NCBI GenBank assembly: GCA_945865175.1
Contig: CAMBDA010000003.1
Coordinates: 1 to 64,000, forward strand
Source: an uncultured Prevotellaceae bacterium
GTDB taxonomy: Bacteria > Bacteroidota > Bacteroidia > Bacteroidales > Bacteroidaceae
Length of the DNA: 64,000 nt
Reading direction: 5' to 3'
The position numbers and the translations under genes are program-made. Of this stretch, positions 47,393-55,829 are shown piece by piece. A model generated the notes under the pieces. The model saw only the letters and a list, made by a program, of their open reading frames with translations, did no database searches and was not told the origin of the DNA. Each line of letters starts with the position of its first letter. The stretch's first letter is position 1.

Positions 47393-49972
47393 TTACTTGA
47401 TGATGCTCATGAGAGCCACAATCACACTGGCCAGCGAAGCACCGCCCGAGGTGATGGCCATAATCTCGCCCGTGGACATCTTCTTGCCCTGCTCCTTGGT
47501 GGGTACCACAATCTCGCATCCGGGCTGTATGGTCTTGGAACTGTTCCGGTTGATTTGCTCCACAGAGCCATTCATGTGAATCACATACACGCCCTTCTTC
47601 TTGGCGCGGTTGCCATAGCCGCCGGCACGCTTGATATAATAGGCCAGGTTTTCACCCTTGTTGTAGCCCATGCTGATGGGATAGCGCACCTCGCCGCTCA
47701 CCTTCACAGTATTGCTGTACTGGGGGATGGTGAGCCTGTCGTTCTCGCGCAGGACAATGTCATCGGGGCCACCGGGCTGTGCCATGGCCTTCTCCAGACT
47801 CACGGCCACGGGATAGGTGTAGCCAAGGTCCATCTTCAGGCTCAGGAGCGAGTCGGCCTGCTGGATGTCGTAGCTCTTCTCGCCCTGCATGGCCTCCTCG
47901 TACATCTGTATCTGGGAGGAGCGCAGGAGGCTCTCGCGCTGGATGCGTTCCTCCTCAGTGAGGGTGCGGGTGAGGCGAGCGCCCTTGGGGTAGGCCAAGC
48001 TGGACAGCCCGCCTGCGGCCTTTACCAAGTCGCTCAGACGATAGTCCTGACGGGTGAGGGCATATTCTCCCTCAAAGTTGACACATCCGTCCACAGTAAC
48101 CATCTGCTGCTTGTTGTAGCCGGGGCTCTTGCGCACAATCACCTGGTCGAAGGGCATGAGTTTCACCACCGTGTCGGCATGATGGAGCAGGGGATTGATG
48201 GAGAGGGTGAAACTCTCGGCCGCCGCCACTTCATTCTCTGTGGCCGCTGCATTGCGGATGCGGCGGAATACGTCTACTTTGGCCACCGAGGCGGCATCGG
48301 TGAGGCCACCGGCCTGCAGGATGAGATCCTCCACGGTGGTGCCTTCGGCAAACTGGTAGGTGCCGGGATACACCACCTCTCCGCTGATTTCCAGTGTCTG
48401 CTCTCCGCGCATCTCCACACTACTGGGAATAAAGAGCACATCGTTCTTGCGCAGGGCCACATCGGGCACCTTGCCTGCCATGATGCCTTCCAGGTCAATC
48501 GATACCATCTGAAGGGTCAGGTCGTCGCGCAGGCGGTGCATTACAGCACGACTCACAAAGGCATCCTCACGCAAGCCATCGGCCACAGCCACCAGTTCGC
48601 GCACGGTGCTTATGCCTTCGCCCAGCTGGAACTTGCCGGGGTGCATCACCGCACCACGGACCTCCACCATGTTGCTGAACCTGGGCGAAATGCTGTCGAT
48701 ATATACCGAGTCGCCGTCGGCCACCATGAAGGTGCCCATCTTGAACTCGTCTACCGTGTGGATGCTGTATTCGGTGCCCTTTTTGCGGGTGACTCTTACA
48801 TTATTAATATACGCGTCGCCCGCGAACCCGCCCGCGTACGCGATCGCCTGCTTCAGGCTCTCGGTGGGCTTCATCTCGTAGAACATGGGCCGACGCGCCC
48901 TTCCGCGGATGTCCACCAGGCATTCATAAGGACCCACCACAATCACGTCGTTGTCCGTGAGGCGCACATCGCTCTGGGTGTTGCCGTTGAGCAAATAATC
49001 GTACACGTCAATGGTGGCTATCATCTTGCCCGCACGGAACACCTTGATGCCACGTATGGAACCCAAATCGTTGATACCTCCGGCGGCATAGAGGGCGTTG
49101 AAGGCCGAGCAGAAACTGCTGAGGGTGTAGGTGCCGGGCACATTCACCTCGCCCACCACCTGCACAGTGATGGTGCGTGTCTCGCCCACCGAAAGGCTGA
49201 AGCTGCAATCGGCATAGTATTGGCCCAGCCGCTCCTTGACGGTCTGGGTGGCCTGCTGCACGCTCATGCCCGCCAGACGAATGGGACCCACGTTTTCCAC
49301 CACAATCACGCCATCGGGTGAGATGGTGCTCTCAAAGGTCTGCTGGCTGGCTCCCCACACGTCGATAATCACCTTGTCACCTGCCCCCAGCCGGTAGTTG
49401 GCCGGTGTGGCCATGTTCTGATTGGGCTCGAAAGAGAGATTGGGGTTGTTGAAGATGTTGTGACCGAATATCTGATGCTCGTCGCGGAAATAGTTCTGGT
49501 AGTAAATCAGGGAGTCGATGTCCAGAAAGCCAACCTCGGCATTCAGTTCATCAGTGCGTGTGGCGGACGACTTGTAGCGCCCCTCCCTGGCTTCCCGCTG
49601 GGAACGAATCATAAAGCCGTTCTGCTTCTGCTGCTCGTCCTGGGCACGCTCCTTGGCGGTGCGCAGGCGGCTGGTGCCCTGGTTGCCACCCGTAGCCCCC
49701 GTGAGATCCAGGGCACCCAACTGGCTCTGCTCGGCATCATATTTCTTCTTGATGCGCCGGAGCTGGTCGGGGGTGACACCCTTCTTGAGCAAGGCCTGGA
49801 CAATGGTCTGCTGGTCGGAGCCCTTATTGATTTCCTGCTGTACGTACCGGACCACCTGCTCGTCGGACATGGACTGGGCGTGGGCAACCACACAGGCCAG
49901 CGCCACTAGCAGGCAGCAGGCACCCCTGCGCAGGCAGGACAGGAGAGTGGGAGACAGAGAGACGGTGTGCAT
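47393..49972 (-). CDS. SLBB-domain polysaccharide export protein (Wza-like)
   Basis: An 859-residue exporter. The start at 49972 lies 10 nt past the sugar-transferase stop and gives a signal-like N-terminus (CLLVALACVVAHAQS). A helical DEQVVRYVQQEINKGSDQQT repeat region, the export domain (YRLGAGDKVIIDVWGASQ), multiple SLBB repeats and a hydrophobic C-terminal tail follow, the same plan as 1178-3625. A short patch at about 48795-48850 uses atypical codons (many GCG, then AT-rich) while keeping the conserved AYAGGFAG sequence. It should form the export channel for the second polysaccharide. Confidence 0.92.
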   Translation of the reverse strand: MHTVSLSPTLLSCLRRGACCLLVALACVVAHAQSMSDEQVVRYVQQEINKGSDQQTIVQALLKKGVTPDQLRRIKKKYDAEQSQLGALDLTGATGGNQGTSRLRTAKERAQDEQQKQNGFMIRSQREAREGRYKSSATRTDELNAEVGFLDIDSLIYYQNYFRDEHQIFGHNIFNNPNLSFEPNQNMATPANYRLGAGDKVIIDVWGASQQTFESTISPDGVIVVENVGPIRLAGMSVQQATQTVKERLGQYYADCSFSLSVGETRTITVQVVGEVNVPGTYTLSSFCSAFNALYAAGGINDLGSIRGIKVFRAGKMIATIDVYDYLLNGNTQSDVRLTDNDVIVVGPYECLVDIRGRARRPMFYEMKPTESLKQAIAYAGGFAGDAYINNVRVTRKKGTEYSIHTVDEFKMGTFMVADGDSVYIDSISPRFSNMVEVRGAVMHPGKFQLGEGISTVRELVAVADGLREDAFVSRAVMHRLRDDLTLQMVSIDLEGIMAGKVPDVALRKNDVLFIPSSVEMRGEQTLEISGEVVYPGTYQFAEGTTVEDLILQAGGLTDAASVAKVDVFRRIRNAAATENEVAAAESFTLSINPLLHHADTVVKLMPFDQVIVRKSPGYNKQQMVTVDGCVNFEGEYALTRQDYRLSDLVKAAGGLSSLAYPKGARLTRTLTEEERIQRESLLRSSQIQMYEEAMQGEKSYDIQQADSLLSLKMDLGYTYPVAVSLEKAMAQPGGPDDIVLRENDRLTIPQYSNTVKVSGEVRYPISMGYNKGENLAYYIKRAGGYGNRAKKKGVYVIHMNGSVEQINRNSSKTIQPGCEIVVPTKEQGKKMSTGEIMAITSGGASLASVIVALMSIIK

Positions 49973-49982
49973 AGGATGAATG

Positions 49983-50618
49983 CTAGAATTTTTTTCCATA
50001 AACAATAAATCGGACGGTGGTGAACACAATCTTGAGGTCGAGCCAGAGTGAACGGTTCTGTAGGTATTCCAAATCCATCTGCAGGCGGATAAGCATCTTC
50101 TCCATCGTGTCGGTATAGCCGTTGTAGAGGGTGGCCATTGAGGTGAGCCCAGGACGCATCTGGTAGATGTACTCATAGTCGGGATTCACCTGCATAATCT
50201 TGTCGATGAAATATTTCCGCTCAGGGCGTGGACCCACAAAGGACATGTCACCCTTGAGCACATTGAAAAGCTGAGGCAATTCGTCGAGGTGATGCTCGCG
50301 CAGGAATTTTCCCACGGGGGTGAGGCGGTCGTCCTCCTTGCGTGCCAGCTGGGGTGTACCGTTCTCCTCACTGTCTACCCGCATGGTGCGAAACTTGAGG
50401 ATGTAAAAGGGCTCTCCCTTATAGCCGATGCGCTCCTGACGGAAAATCACCGGGCCGTCGGCCTGACGCTTGAGCATGATGTAAACAATCAGGAAGGCAG
50501 GGGAGAGGCACACCAAACCCGCAAAGGACAACAGCGTGTCCACCATACGCTTTACTGCTCTTTCTGCCACACACATGCCGTCTGTGACAGTCATATCTGC
50601 ATAAATTTCCTTTATCAT
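49983..50618 (-). CDS. initiating sugar-1-phosphate transferase (WcaJ/PglC-like)
   Basis: A 211-residue polyisoprenyl-phosphate hexose-1-phosphate transferase. One membrane helix (LLSFAGLVCLSPAFLIVYIM, about residues 29-48) precedes the catalytic domain with KFRTMRVDSEENGTPQ, LREHHLDELPQLFNVLKGDM and SFVGPRPE, all family hallmarks. It lacks the four extra N-terminal helices of WcaJ, so it is the short PglC-like form. It should start repeat-unit synthesis on undecaprenyl phosphate. It is the first gene of the second exopolysaccharide operon. Confidence 0.92.
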   Translation of the reverse strand: MIKEIYADMTVTDGMCVAERAVKRMVDTLLSFAGLVCLSPAFLIVYIMLKRQADGPVIFRQERIGYKGEPFYILKFRTMRVDSEENGTPQLARKEDDRLTPVGKFLREHHLDELPQLFNVLKGDMSFVGPRPERKYFIDKIMQVNPDYEYIYQMRPGLTSMATLYNGYTDTMEKMLIRLQMDLEYLQNRSLWLDLKIVFTTVRFIVYGKKF

Positions 50619-50688
50619 CTTTTCTTTCTTTTATCTGCCTGTTTTTTCAACTTCCTAGAATAAAAACTGTTATTTTGCAGATTTATTG

Positions 50689-50720
50689 CAAAGTAAGACA
50701 CTTTTTTTTCCACGGACAAG
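50689..50720 (-). promoter_or_regulatory. candidate promoter of the second exopolysaccharide operon
   Basis: The minus strand has CTTG (forward 50717-50720), a 20-nt spacer and TTACTTTG (forward 50689-50696), one mismatch in each box. The leader to the sugar-transferase ATG would be about 65 nt. Confidence 0.45.
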
Positions 50721-50778
50721 CGTTTGCGCCTTTTTTTCGCCCGCTAGCACGTGCAACGTGCAAATATTTGAACAGATA

Positions 50779-50810
50779 CTTGCACAGTTCGGGAAAAAGC
50801 CCTAACTTTG
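50779..50810 (+). promoter_or_regulatory. tmRNA promoter
   Basis: CTTG (50779-50782), a 20-nt spacer and TAACTTTG (50803-50810) lie about 50 nt upstream of the mature tmRNA 5' end. The same CTTG-N20-TAnnTTTG layout precedes the tRNA-Arg gene. Confidence 0.7.
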
Positions 50811-50858
50811 CGGTGCAAAAAATGTATTCACTATCGTCTGGACTATCTGGCGAGATAA

Positions 50859-51260
50859 GGGGCTGACATGGATTTGACAGCAGGATGAGGTGGTATGTAA
50901 GCACGCAGTGAGCCGTTGGTCACTCACTATAATCTCTGGTCTTCAGCAATTTATCTGGCGAAAATACTTACGCTTTCGCTGCCTAATCGAAGTACAGTAG
51001 ATCGAGGCTTAATCCCGGCACCAGGTGCTGGGACGAAATGTCGCCCAAGGGTTCTGGCTCCGAAACTCCTTGACACGGCGGCACAGCAAATTCGGAGATA
51101 GTCGGCATCCGCCTCGGGGTGCAGGGCGAAACCTTTAGAGGATAAGGCATGAGTGGGTGGTCCGGGTCTTGCTCATGCACGAAAACCAAAGTCCGGAATA
51201 AGCGTGTAGAAAGCATATTGCGTCCCTGTTTGGACGAGGGTTCAATTCCCTCCAGCTCCA
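50859..51260 (+). ncRNA. ssrA: transfer-messenger RNA
   Basis: tmRNA of about 402 nt that rescues stalled ribosomes together with SmpB. The 5' end GGGGCTGACATGGATTTGAC pairs with the 3' end CAGCTCC in the tRNA-like acceptor stem. The T-arm GGGTTCAATTCCC precedes it, and the terminal CCA is not encoded after the discriminator A. The tag frame runs 50957-50986 and encodes GENTYAFAA followed by TAA, assuming the usual resume-Gly. The tag ends in AFAA rather than the common ALAA. No terminator is evident before the next gene, 37 nt downstream. Confidence 0.95.
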
Positions 51261-51297
51261 CTTCTTATAAACTATAAAAACTGATACACACTAGGTT

Positions 51298-52479
51298 ATG
51301 AAAGAACTTGCACTCAAGTATGGTTGCAATCCCAATCAGAAACCCTCGCGCATCTTTGTGGAGGAAGGCGAACTGCCCCTCACCGTGCTGGGCGGAAGAC
51401 CAGGGTACATCAACTTCCTGGACGCACTGAACAGCTGGCAGCTGGTGCGAGAACTGAAGGAAGCCACGGGAATGCCTGCAGCAGCCAGCTTCAAGCACGT
51501 GAGCCCCGCTGGTGCTGCCATCGGCTTGCCACTGAGCCCCACACTGGCCAAGATTTATTTCGTGGATGATATCAAGGTGCCCCTGACACCCATTGCCTGC
51601 GCCTATGCCAGAGCACGCGGCGCCGACCGCATGAGCAGCTATGGCGACTTCATTGCGCTCAGCGACACCTGCGACGAGGCCACCGCCCTGCTCATCAAAC
51701 GTGAGGTGAGCGATGGCGTGATTGCACCCGGCTACACCGAGGAGGCACTCCAAATCCTGCGCGAGAAGCGCAAGGGCACCTACAACATTATCCAGGTGGA
51801 TTCCGCCTACCGTCCGGCCCCCATCGAACGGAAACAGGTGTTCGGCATCACTTTTGAACAGGGACGCAACGAAGTGCGGCTGGACGACCCGGCCCTCTTT
51901 GAAAATATCCCCACCGTGTGCAAAGAATTTACCGAGGAGGCACGCCGTGACCTCATCATTTCGCTCATCACCCTCAAATATACCCAAAGCAACAGCGTGT
52001 GCTACGTGAAGGACGGACAGGCCATCGGCATCGGTGCCGGACAGCAGAGCCGCATCCATTGCACCCGACTGGCCGGCAACAAGGCCGACATCTGGTGGCT
52101 GCGCCAGCACCCCAAGGTGATGGGCCTGCCCTTTGTTCCGGGCATCCGCAGGGCTGACCGCGACAACACCATCGACATCTACGTCAGCGATGATTATGAA
52201 GATGTGCTGGCCGACGGACAGTGGCAGCAGTTCTTCACTGAACGCCCCGAACCGCTCACCCGCGAGGAAAAGAAGCAGTGGATTGCACGCAACACGGATG
52301 TGGCACTGGGTAGCGATGCATTCTTCCCCTTCGGCGACAACGTGGAACGTGCCCACAAGAGTGGCGTGCGCTATATCGCACAAGCCGGCGGCTCGGTGCG
52401 CGACGACCATGTGATTGCCACCTGCGACAAGTATGGCATTGCCATGGCATTTACCGGCGTACGCCTGTTCCATCATTAA
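51298..52479 (+). CDS. stand-alone AICAR formyltransferase
   Basis: A 393-residue enzyme corresponding to the AICAR-transformylase part of PurH, transferring a formyl group from 10-formyl-THF in purine synthesis. Typical motifs are SFKHVSPAGAAIG (the Lys-His pair of the active site), DFIALSD and DAFFPFGDNVERAH with AQAGGSVRDD. The MGS-fold IMP cyclohydrolase domain of normal bifunctional PurH (about 510 residues) is missing. The gene starts 37 nt after the tmRNA and leads an operon with a small basic protein and a CpsB-type phosphatase. A full-length PurH may exist elsewhere in the genome. Confidence 0.9.
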   Translation: MKELALKYGCNPNQKPSRIFVEEGELPLTVLGGRPGYINFLDALNSWQLVRELKEATGMPAAASFKHVSPAGAAIGLPLSPTLAKIYFVDDIKVPLTPIACAYARARGADRMSSYGDFIALSDTCDEATALLIKREVSDGVIAPGYTEEALQILREKRKGTYNIIQVDSAYRPAPIERKQVFGITFEQGRNEVRLDDPALFENIPTVCKEFTEEARRDLIISLITLKYTQSNSVCYVKDGQAIGIGAGQQSRIHCTRLAGNKADIWWLRQHPKVMGLPFVPGIRRADRDNTIDIYVSDDYEDVLADGQWQQFFTERPEPLTREEKKQWIARNTDVALGSDAFFPFGDNVERAHKSGVRYIAQAGGSVRDDHVIATCDKYGIAMAFTGVRLFHH

Positions 52480-52496
52480 TCCCCGCTGCAACACGT

Positions 52497-52697
52497 ATGG
52501 AATTCGGAGGCGACGACATAGACAGAGTCATCCAGCAGGGTATCACCTTTAGGAGCGGGCCCAAGAAGGAGAAAACCGACGGAGGCAAGGTAAAGACCAA
52601 GGCCAAGAAGAAACAGTACATCACCGGCGCGCACGGGTCGGGCTCAGCCAAGAAGAAGGCCGACATACGCAGACGCCGTGCCAACCGACACAAGTAG
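52497..52697 (+). CDS. small basic protein of unknown function
   Basis: A 66-residue, strongly basic frame. It starts MEFGGDDIDRVIQQGITF and continues with Lys/Arg-rich low-complexity sequence ending in RRRRANRHK. It fits tightly between neighbours: 17 nt after the formyltransferase stop and 17 nt before the next start, all in one direction. No domain was recognised; nucleic-acid binding is a possibility because of its charge. It could be a chance frame, but spacing and the acidic-then-basic design favour a real gene. Confidence 0.5.
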   Translation: MEFGGDDIDRVIQQGITFRSGPKKEKTDGGKVKTKAKKKQYITGAHGSGSAKKKADIRRRRANRHK

Positions 52698-52714
52698 CAA
52701 ACACTCAAACCGAC

Positions 52715-53431
52715 ATGTTTTCATTTCTTCACTCCAAGAAATCCCTACAGCAGCGTGAGTTTTTCCATGGCTATACCGATTACCACTGCCATCTGCTCTA
52801 CGGAGTGGATGACGGCAGTGAGTCGTGGGGCGATACCGAGGCCATGCTGAAAACCTACGAGGAGCTGGGCATCACCAAGGTGTGGCTCACTCCTCATGTC
52901 ATGGAGGACTACCCCAACACCACCGCCCAGCTGCAACAACGCTTTGGTGAGTTGTGTGCCGCCTACAGAGGACCGATAGTGCTGCATCTGGCTGCCGAAT
53001 ACATGATATGTCCCGTGCTGACCGAGCGCATCCGCAACAACGACCTGCTCACCATCGGAGAAAAGGGAATGCATGTGCTGGTGGAAACCAGCTATTTTGA
53101 TGCGCCACTCCATATGGACCAGACGCTCGACCTCCTGCGCTCCAGCGGGTATATTCCCATAATGGCTCATCCCGAACGCAGCGAATACATGACCACCAAG
53201 ATGATGGAAGACATGCGGAGCCGCGGCATCAAGTTCCAGCTCGACCTGTTTTCCATCTGCGGTGCCTATTCGCCCACTTCGCGCATGCGGGCCGAAAAAT
53301 ACCTGAAGGCAGGCTACTACGACCTCGTGGGCACAGACACACACAGCAATCGCTTCTTGCAGTTCTTTGCCAAGGCAGGCGTGCCGAACAAACTGGTGAA
53401 TCTCCTGCCCGAACAGCCGGAGAGGCTCTGA
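52715..53431 (+). CDS. CpsB/YwqE-type PHP phosphatase
   Basis: A 238-residue PHP-domain metallophosphatase. Metal ligands are visible in YTDYHCHLLYGVDDGS (H-x-H), LTPHVMEDYP, AAEYM, PIMAHPERSEY and VGTDTHSNR. Members dephosphorylate tyrosine kinases that control capsule synthesis. Neither Wzz in this window has a kinase domain, so its partner must lie elsewhere or it acts on another phosphoprotein. It is third in the operon after the formyltransferase and small basic protein. Confidence 0.9.
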   Translation: MFSFLHSKKSLQQREFFHGYTDYHCHLLYGVDDGSESWGDTEAMLKTYEELGITKVWLTPHVMEDYPNTTAQLQQRFGELCAAYRGPIVLHLAAEYMICPVLTERIRNNDLLTIGEKGMHVLVETSYFDAPLHMDQTLDLLRSSGYIPIMAHPERSEYMTTKMMEDMRSRGIKFQLDLFSICGAYSPTSRMRAEKYLKAGYYDLVGTDTHSNRFLQFFAKAGVPNKLVNLLPEQPERL

Positions 53432-53548
53432 AGCAGGAGCGGCACCTGTGGGCAACACGCAGGACGAAAGGATAAACACACGCCATTAAACATAATTACG
53501 ATTACGAAGATAAGAACATATTCACTTAACACATTACGTTTACACACC

Positions 53549-55468
53549 ATGATGAAAACCAATTTCGTCTTATTGCTGATGGCCGTGTGCCTGCAGGTAC
53601 AGGCAGCGGTCAACAAAAAACCCTTTACGGTGCCTGAGCTGAAGGAATGGAAAGGCAGCGAGGGCACGTTTGCACTGACACCCACAAGCACAGTCACCTA
53701 TGCCGATGTCACACTGGAAGACGTGGCGCAACAGGCCACCCAGTGGCTGGGCATCACATCCAAGGCCACACTGGGCAAAGCCACAGACGGCGGCATCCAC
53801 CTGAAGACCGTCAAGAACAAAAAGTTGGGCGAAGAGGGCTACCAGATGGACATTCGCACAAAGGGTGTTGTGATTACCGCCCAAACTGCCAAAGGCCTAC
53901 GCTGGGGCGTGCAGAGCTTGTTGCAGATGGCCACACAGGAAAAAGACTTTCCCTGCGGCCTTGCCACCGATGTACCCGACTATGCCCTCCGCGGCTTCAT
54001 GATCGACTGCGGACGCAAGAACATCCCGCTCGACTACCTGCGGCAGCTGGTGAACGTGATGTCGTACTATAAGATGAATACCCTACAGGTGCATCTCAAC
54101 GACAATGGCTTCAAGGTGTACTTCAACAATGACTGGAGCCAGACCTATTCGGGCTTCCGCATTGAAAGCGAATGGTTTCCAGGACTCACCTCGCGCGACG
54201 GTTTCTACTCCAAGGACGATTTCCGCAACTTCATCCGTGAGGCGGCCTCCAAGGGCGTGGAAATCATTCCCGAGATAGATGCACCCGCTCATGCGCTGGC
54301 CTTCAACCACTACCGTCCAAGCCTGAGCTGCGAGAAATACGGAGCTGACCATCTCGACCTACAGAACCCCGCCGTAGTGCCCTTTCTGGATTCGTTGTGG
54401 ACCGAATATATCGGAGGGGACAACCCTGTCTTCGACTGTCCCCGTGTACACATCGGCACCGACGAGTACAACAACCAGGACTCTGTGGTGGTGGAACTAT
54501 TCCGCCAGCTCACCGACCACCTCATTCACACGGTAGAAAGCTACGGCAAGCAGGCTGTGATGTGGGGTGCCCTCACACACGCTAAGGGCCAGACACCCGT
54601 GAAGAGCGAGAACGTGGTCATGGACATGTGGTACAACGGCTACGCCGAACCCAACGAGATGAAGAAGCAGGGCTACCAGATGGTGAGCATTCCTGACGGC
54701 TATATCTACATCGTGCCTGCAGCCGGCTACTACTATGACTATCTGAACTGCCGCTTCCTGTATGAACGATGGACACCTTCCCAGATTGGCAATGTGAAGT
54801 TTGAGGAGCGCGACCCGCAGATTCTGGGCGGCATGTTTGCTGTCTGGAACGATGTGGTGACCAACGGCATCAGCGTGGGCGACATTCATCACCGTGTATT
54901 CCCTGCCCTGCAGGTGATGGCACAGAAGACGTGGCACGCAGTCAACGACACCGTGGGCTACGGGCAGTGGGACAAGCAACGCCGGATGCTGGGCGAGGGC
55001 CCTGGCTGCAACGAACTGGGAAACACCCAATTACAGACAGCTGTACTCCGTCCTGTTACCTCTTTCGCCCCCGATAGCCAGCTGCGCCAGCTGGGCTATG
55101 ATTACCAGGTGGACTTCGACATTGAATGGGCCAACGAGAAAGAAGGCACCACACTGATGGAAAGCCCTCGCTCCAAGTTCTATCTCTCTGACCCCATCGG
55201 AGGATGGATGGGTTTCAGCCGCGACGGCTACCTCTTCACCTTCCACTACAAGGGCCGCCCGGGCCACAAGGAGCACATCACTATCAAGGGCACCAACCAC
55301 AGCACTGCACTCTATGTGGACGGCAAGGAGATAGAAACGCTTCACTACGGCGTGGGCAGGAAGGCCGATAATTCCACCTACAAGATTGTACGTACGCTGG
55401 TGTTCCCGCTGCAGAACAGTGGTGATTTCCGCAGCAAGGTGACAGGCTTTAAGGCAAATAAAATCTAG
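53549..55468 (+). CDS. GH20 beta-N-acetylhexosaminidase
   Basis: A 639-residue exported enzyme; signal NFVLLLMAVCLQVQAA after one of two adjacent Met codons. The N-terminal GH20b-like domain leads to a catalytic TIM barrel with DCGRKNIPLDYLRQL, the helper HVDGRL-like EIDAPAHALAFNHYR and the catalytic Asp-Glu pair in VHIGTDEYNNQ. The C-terminal 150 residues carry a jelly-roll-like module (DPIGGWMGFSRDGYLFTFHY). Periplasmic or surface action on terminal GlcNAc/GalNAc of host or dietary glycans is expected. It has no operon partner downstream. Confidence 0.92.
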   Translation: MMKTNFVLLLMAVCLQVQAAVNKKPFTVPELKEWKGSEGTFALTPTSTVTYADVTLEDVAQQATQWLGITSKATLGKATDGGIHLKTVKNKKLGEEGYQMDIRTKGVVITAQTAKGLRWGVQSLLQMATQEKDFPCGLATDVPDYALRGFMIDCGRKNIPLDYLRQLVNVMSYYKMNTLQVHLNDNGFKVYFNNDWSQTYSGFRIESEWFPGLTSRDGFYSKDDFRNFIREAASKGVEIIPEIDAPAHALAFNHYRPSLSCEKYGADHLDLQNPAVVPFLDSLWTEYIGGDNPVFDCPRVHIGTDEYNNQDSVVVELFRQLTDHLIHTVESYGKQAVMWGALTHAKGQTPVKSENVVMDMWYNGYAEPNEMKKQGYQMVSIPDGYIYIVPAAGYYYDYLNCRFLYERWTPSQIGNVKFEERDPQILGGMFAVWNDVVTNGISVGDIHHRVFPALQVMAQKTWHAVNDTVGYGQWDKQRRMLGEGPGCNELGNTQLQTAVLRPVTSFAPDSQLRQLGYDYQVDFDIEWANEKEGTTLMESPRSKFYLSDPIGGWMGFSRDGYLFTFHYKGRPGHKEHITIKGTNHSTALYVDGKEIETLHYGVGRKADNSTYKIVRTLVFPLQNSGDFRSKVTGFKANKI

Positions 55469-55484
55469 GAAATGACATCCAGAT

Positions 55485-55511
55485 GGGGCGAAATACAAAA
55501 AAATTCGCCCC
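55485..55511 (+). terminator. stem-loop after the GH20 gene
   Basis: GGGGCGAA pairs perfectly with TTCGCCCC over an A-rich 11-nt loop, 17 nt past the stop. No T-tract follows, so it may be a 3'-end-stabilising hairpin rather than a full terminator. Confidence 0.5.
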
Positions 55512-55515
55512 AATC

Positions 55516-55547
55516 CTTGTATAAGTGGAACGAAAAGTGTACCTTTG
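55516..55547 (+). promoter_or_regulatory. tRNA-Arg promoter
   Basis: CTTG (55516-55519), a 20-nt spacer and TACCTTTG (55540-55547) lie about 47 nt before the tRNA. It matches the tmRNA promoter layout. Confidence 0.7.
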
Positions 55548-55593
55548 CACCCGATTTATGCAGATTCTCTTGAAAGGGAAATGCAAAAGGGAT

Positions 55594-55671
55594 GGTTCGG
55601 TAGCTCAGTTGGATTAGAGCAGCAGCCTTCTAAGCTGCGGGTCATGGGTTCGAGCCCCATCCGAATCACCA
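55594..55671 (+). tRNA. tRNA-Arg (anticodon TCT)
   Basis: A full cloverleaf of 78 nt including encoded CCA. Acceptor GGTTCGG pairs with CCGAATC. D-arm TAGCTCAGTTGGATTAGAGC, anticodon stem GCAGC/GCTGC with loop CTTCTAA, and T-loop GGTTCGAGCC are all present. The anticodon TCT reads AGA/AGG arginine codons. Confidence 0.95.
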
Positions 55672-55676
55672 AAAGA

Positions 55677-55718
55677 AAATCCGCAAACGACCAGCACATG
55701 GCAGTTTGCGGATTTTTT
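55677..55718 (+). terminator. intrinsic terminator after tRNA-Arg
   Basis: A 12-bp stem (AAATCCGCAAAC with GTTTGCGGATTT) and a 15-nt loop followed by a T-run, 6 nt past the tRNA CCA. Confidence 0.9.
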
Positions 55719-55829
55719 GTAGAAGGCGAAGAACGATGGACAGGGAAAGTCCCTCCTTGCGCTGAAATTTTGACAAAAAGGGCAAAAAAACGTGGAGTAG
55801 GGACGGAAAACCGAAGGGGTGGCATGCGG

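Noticed and set aside
50859..51260. tmRNA as integration site of a mobile element
   Set aside because: No integrase, no repeat of the tmRNA 3' end and no mobile genes within the window.
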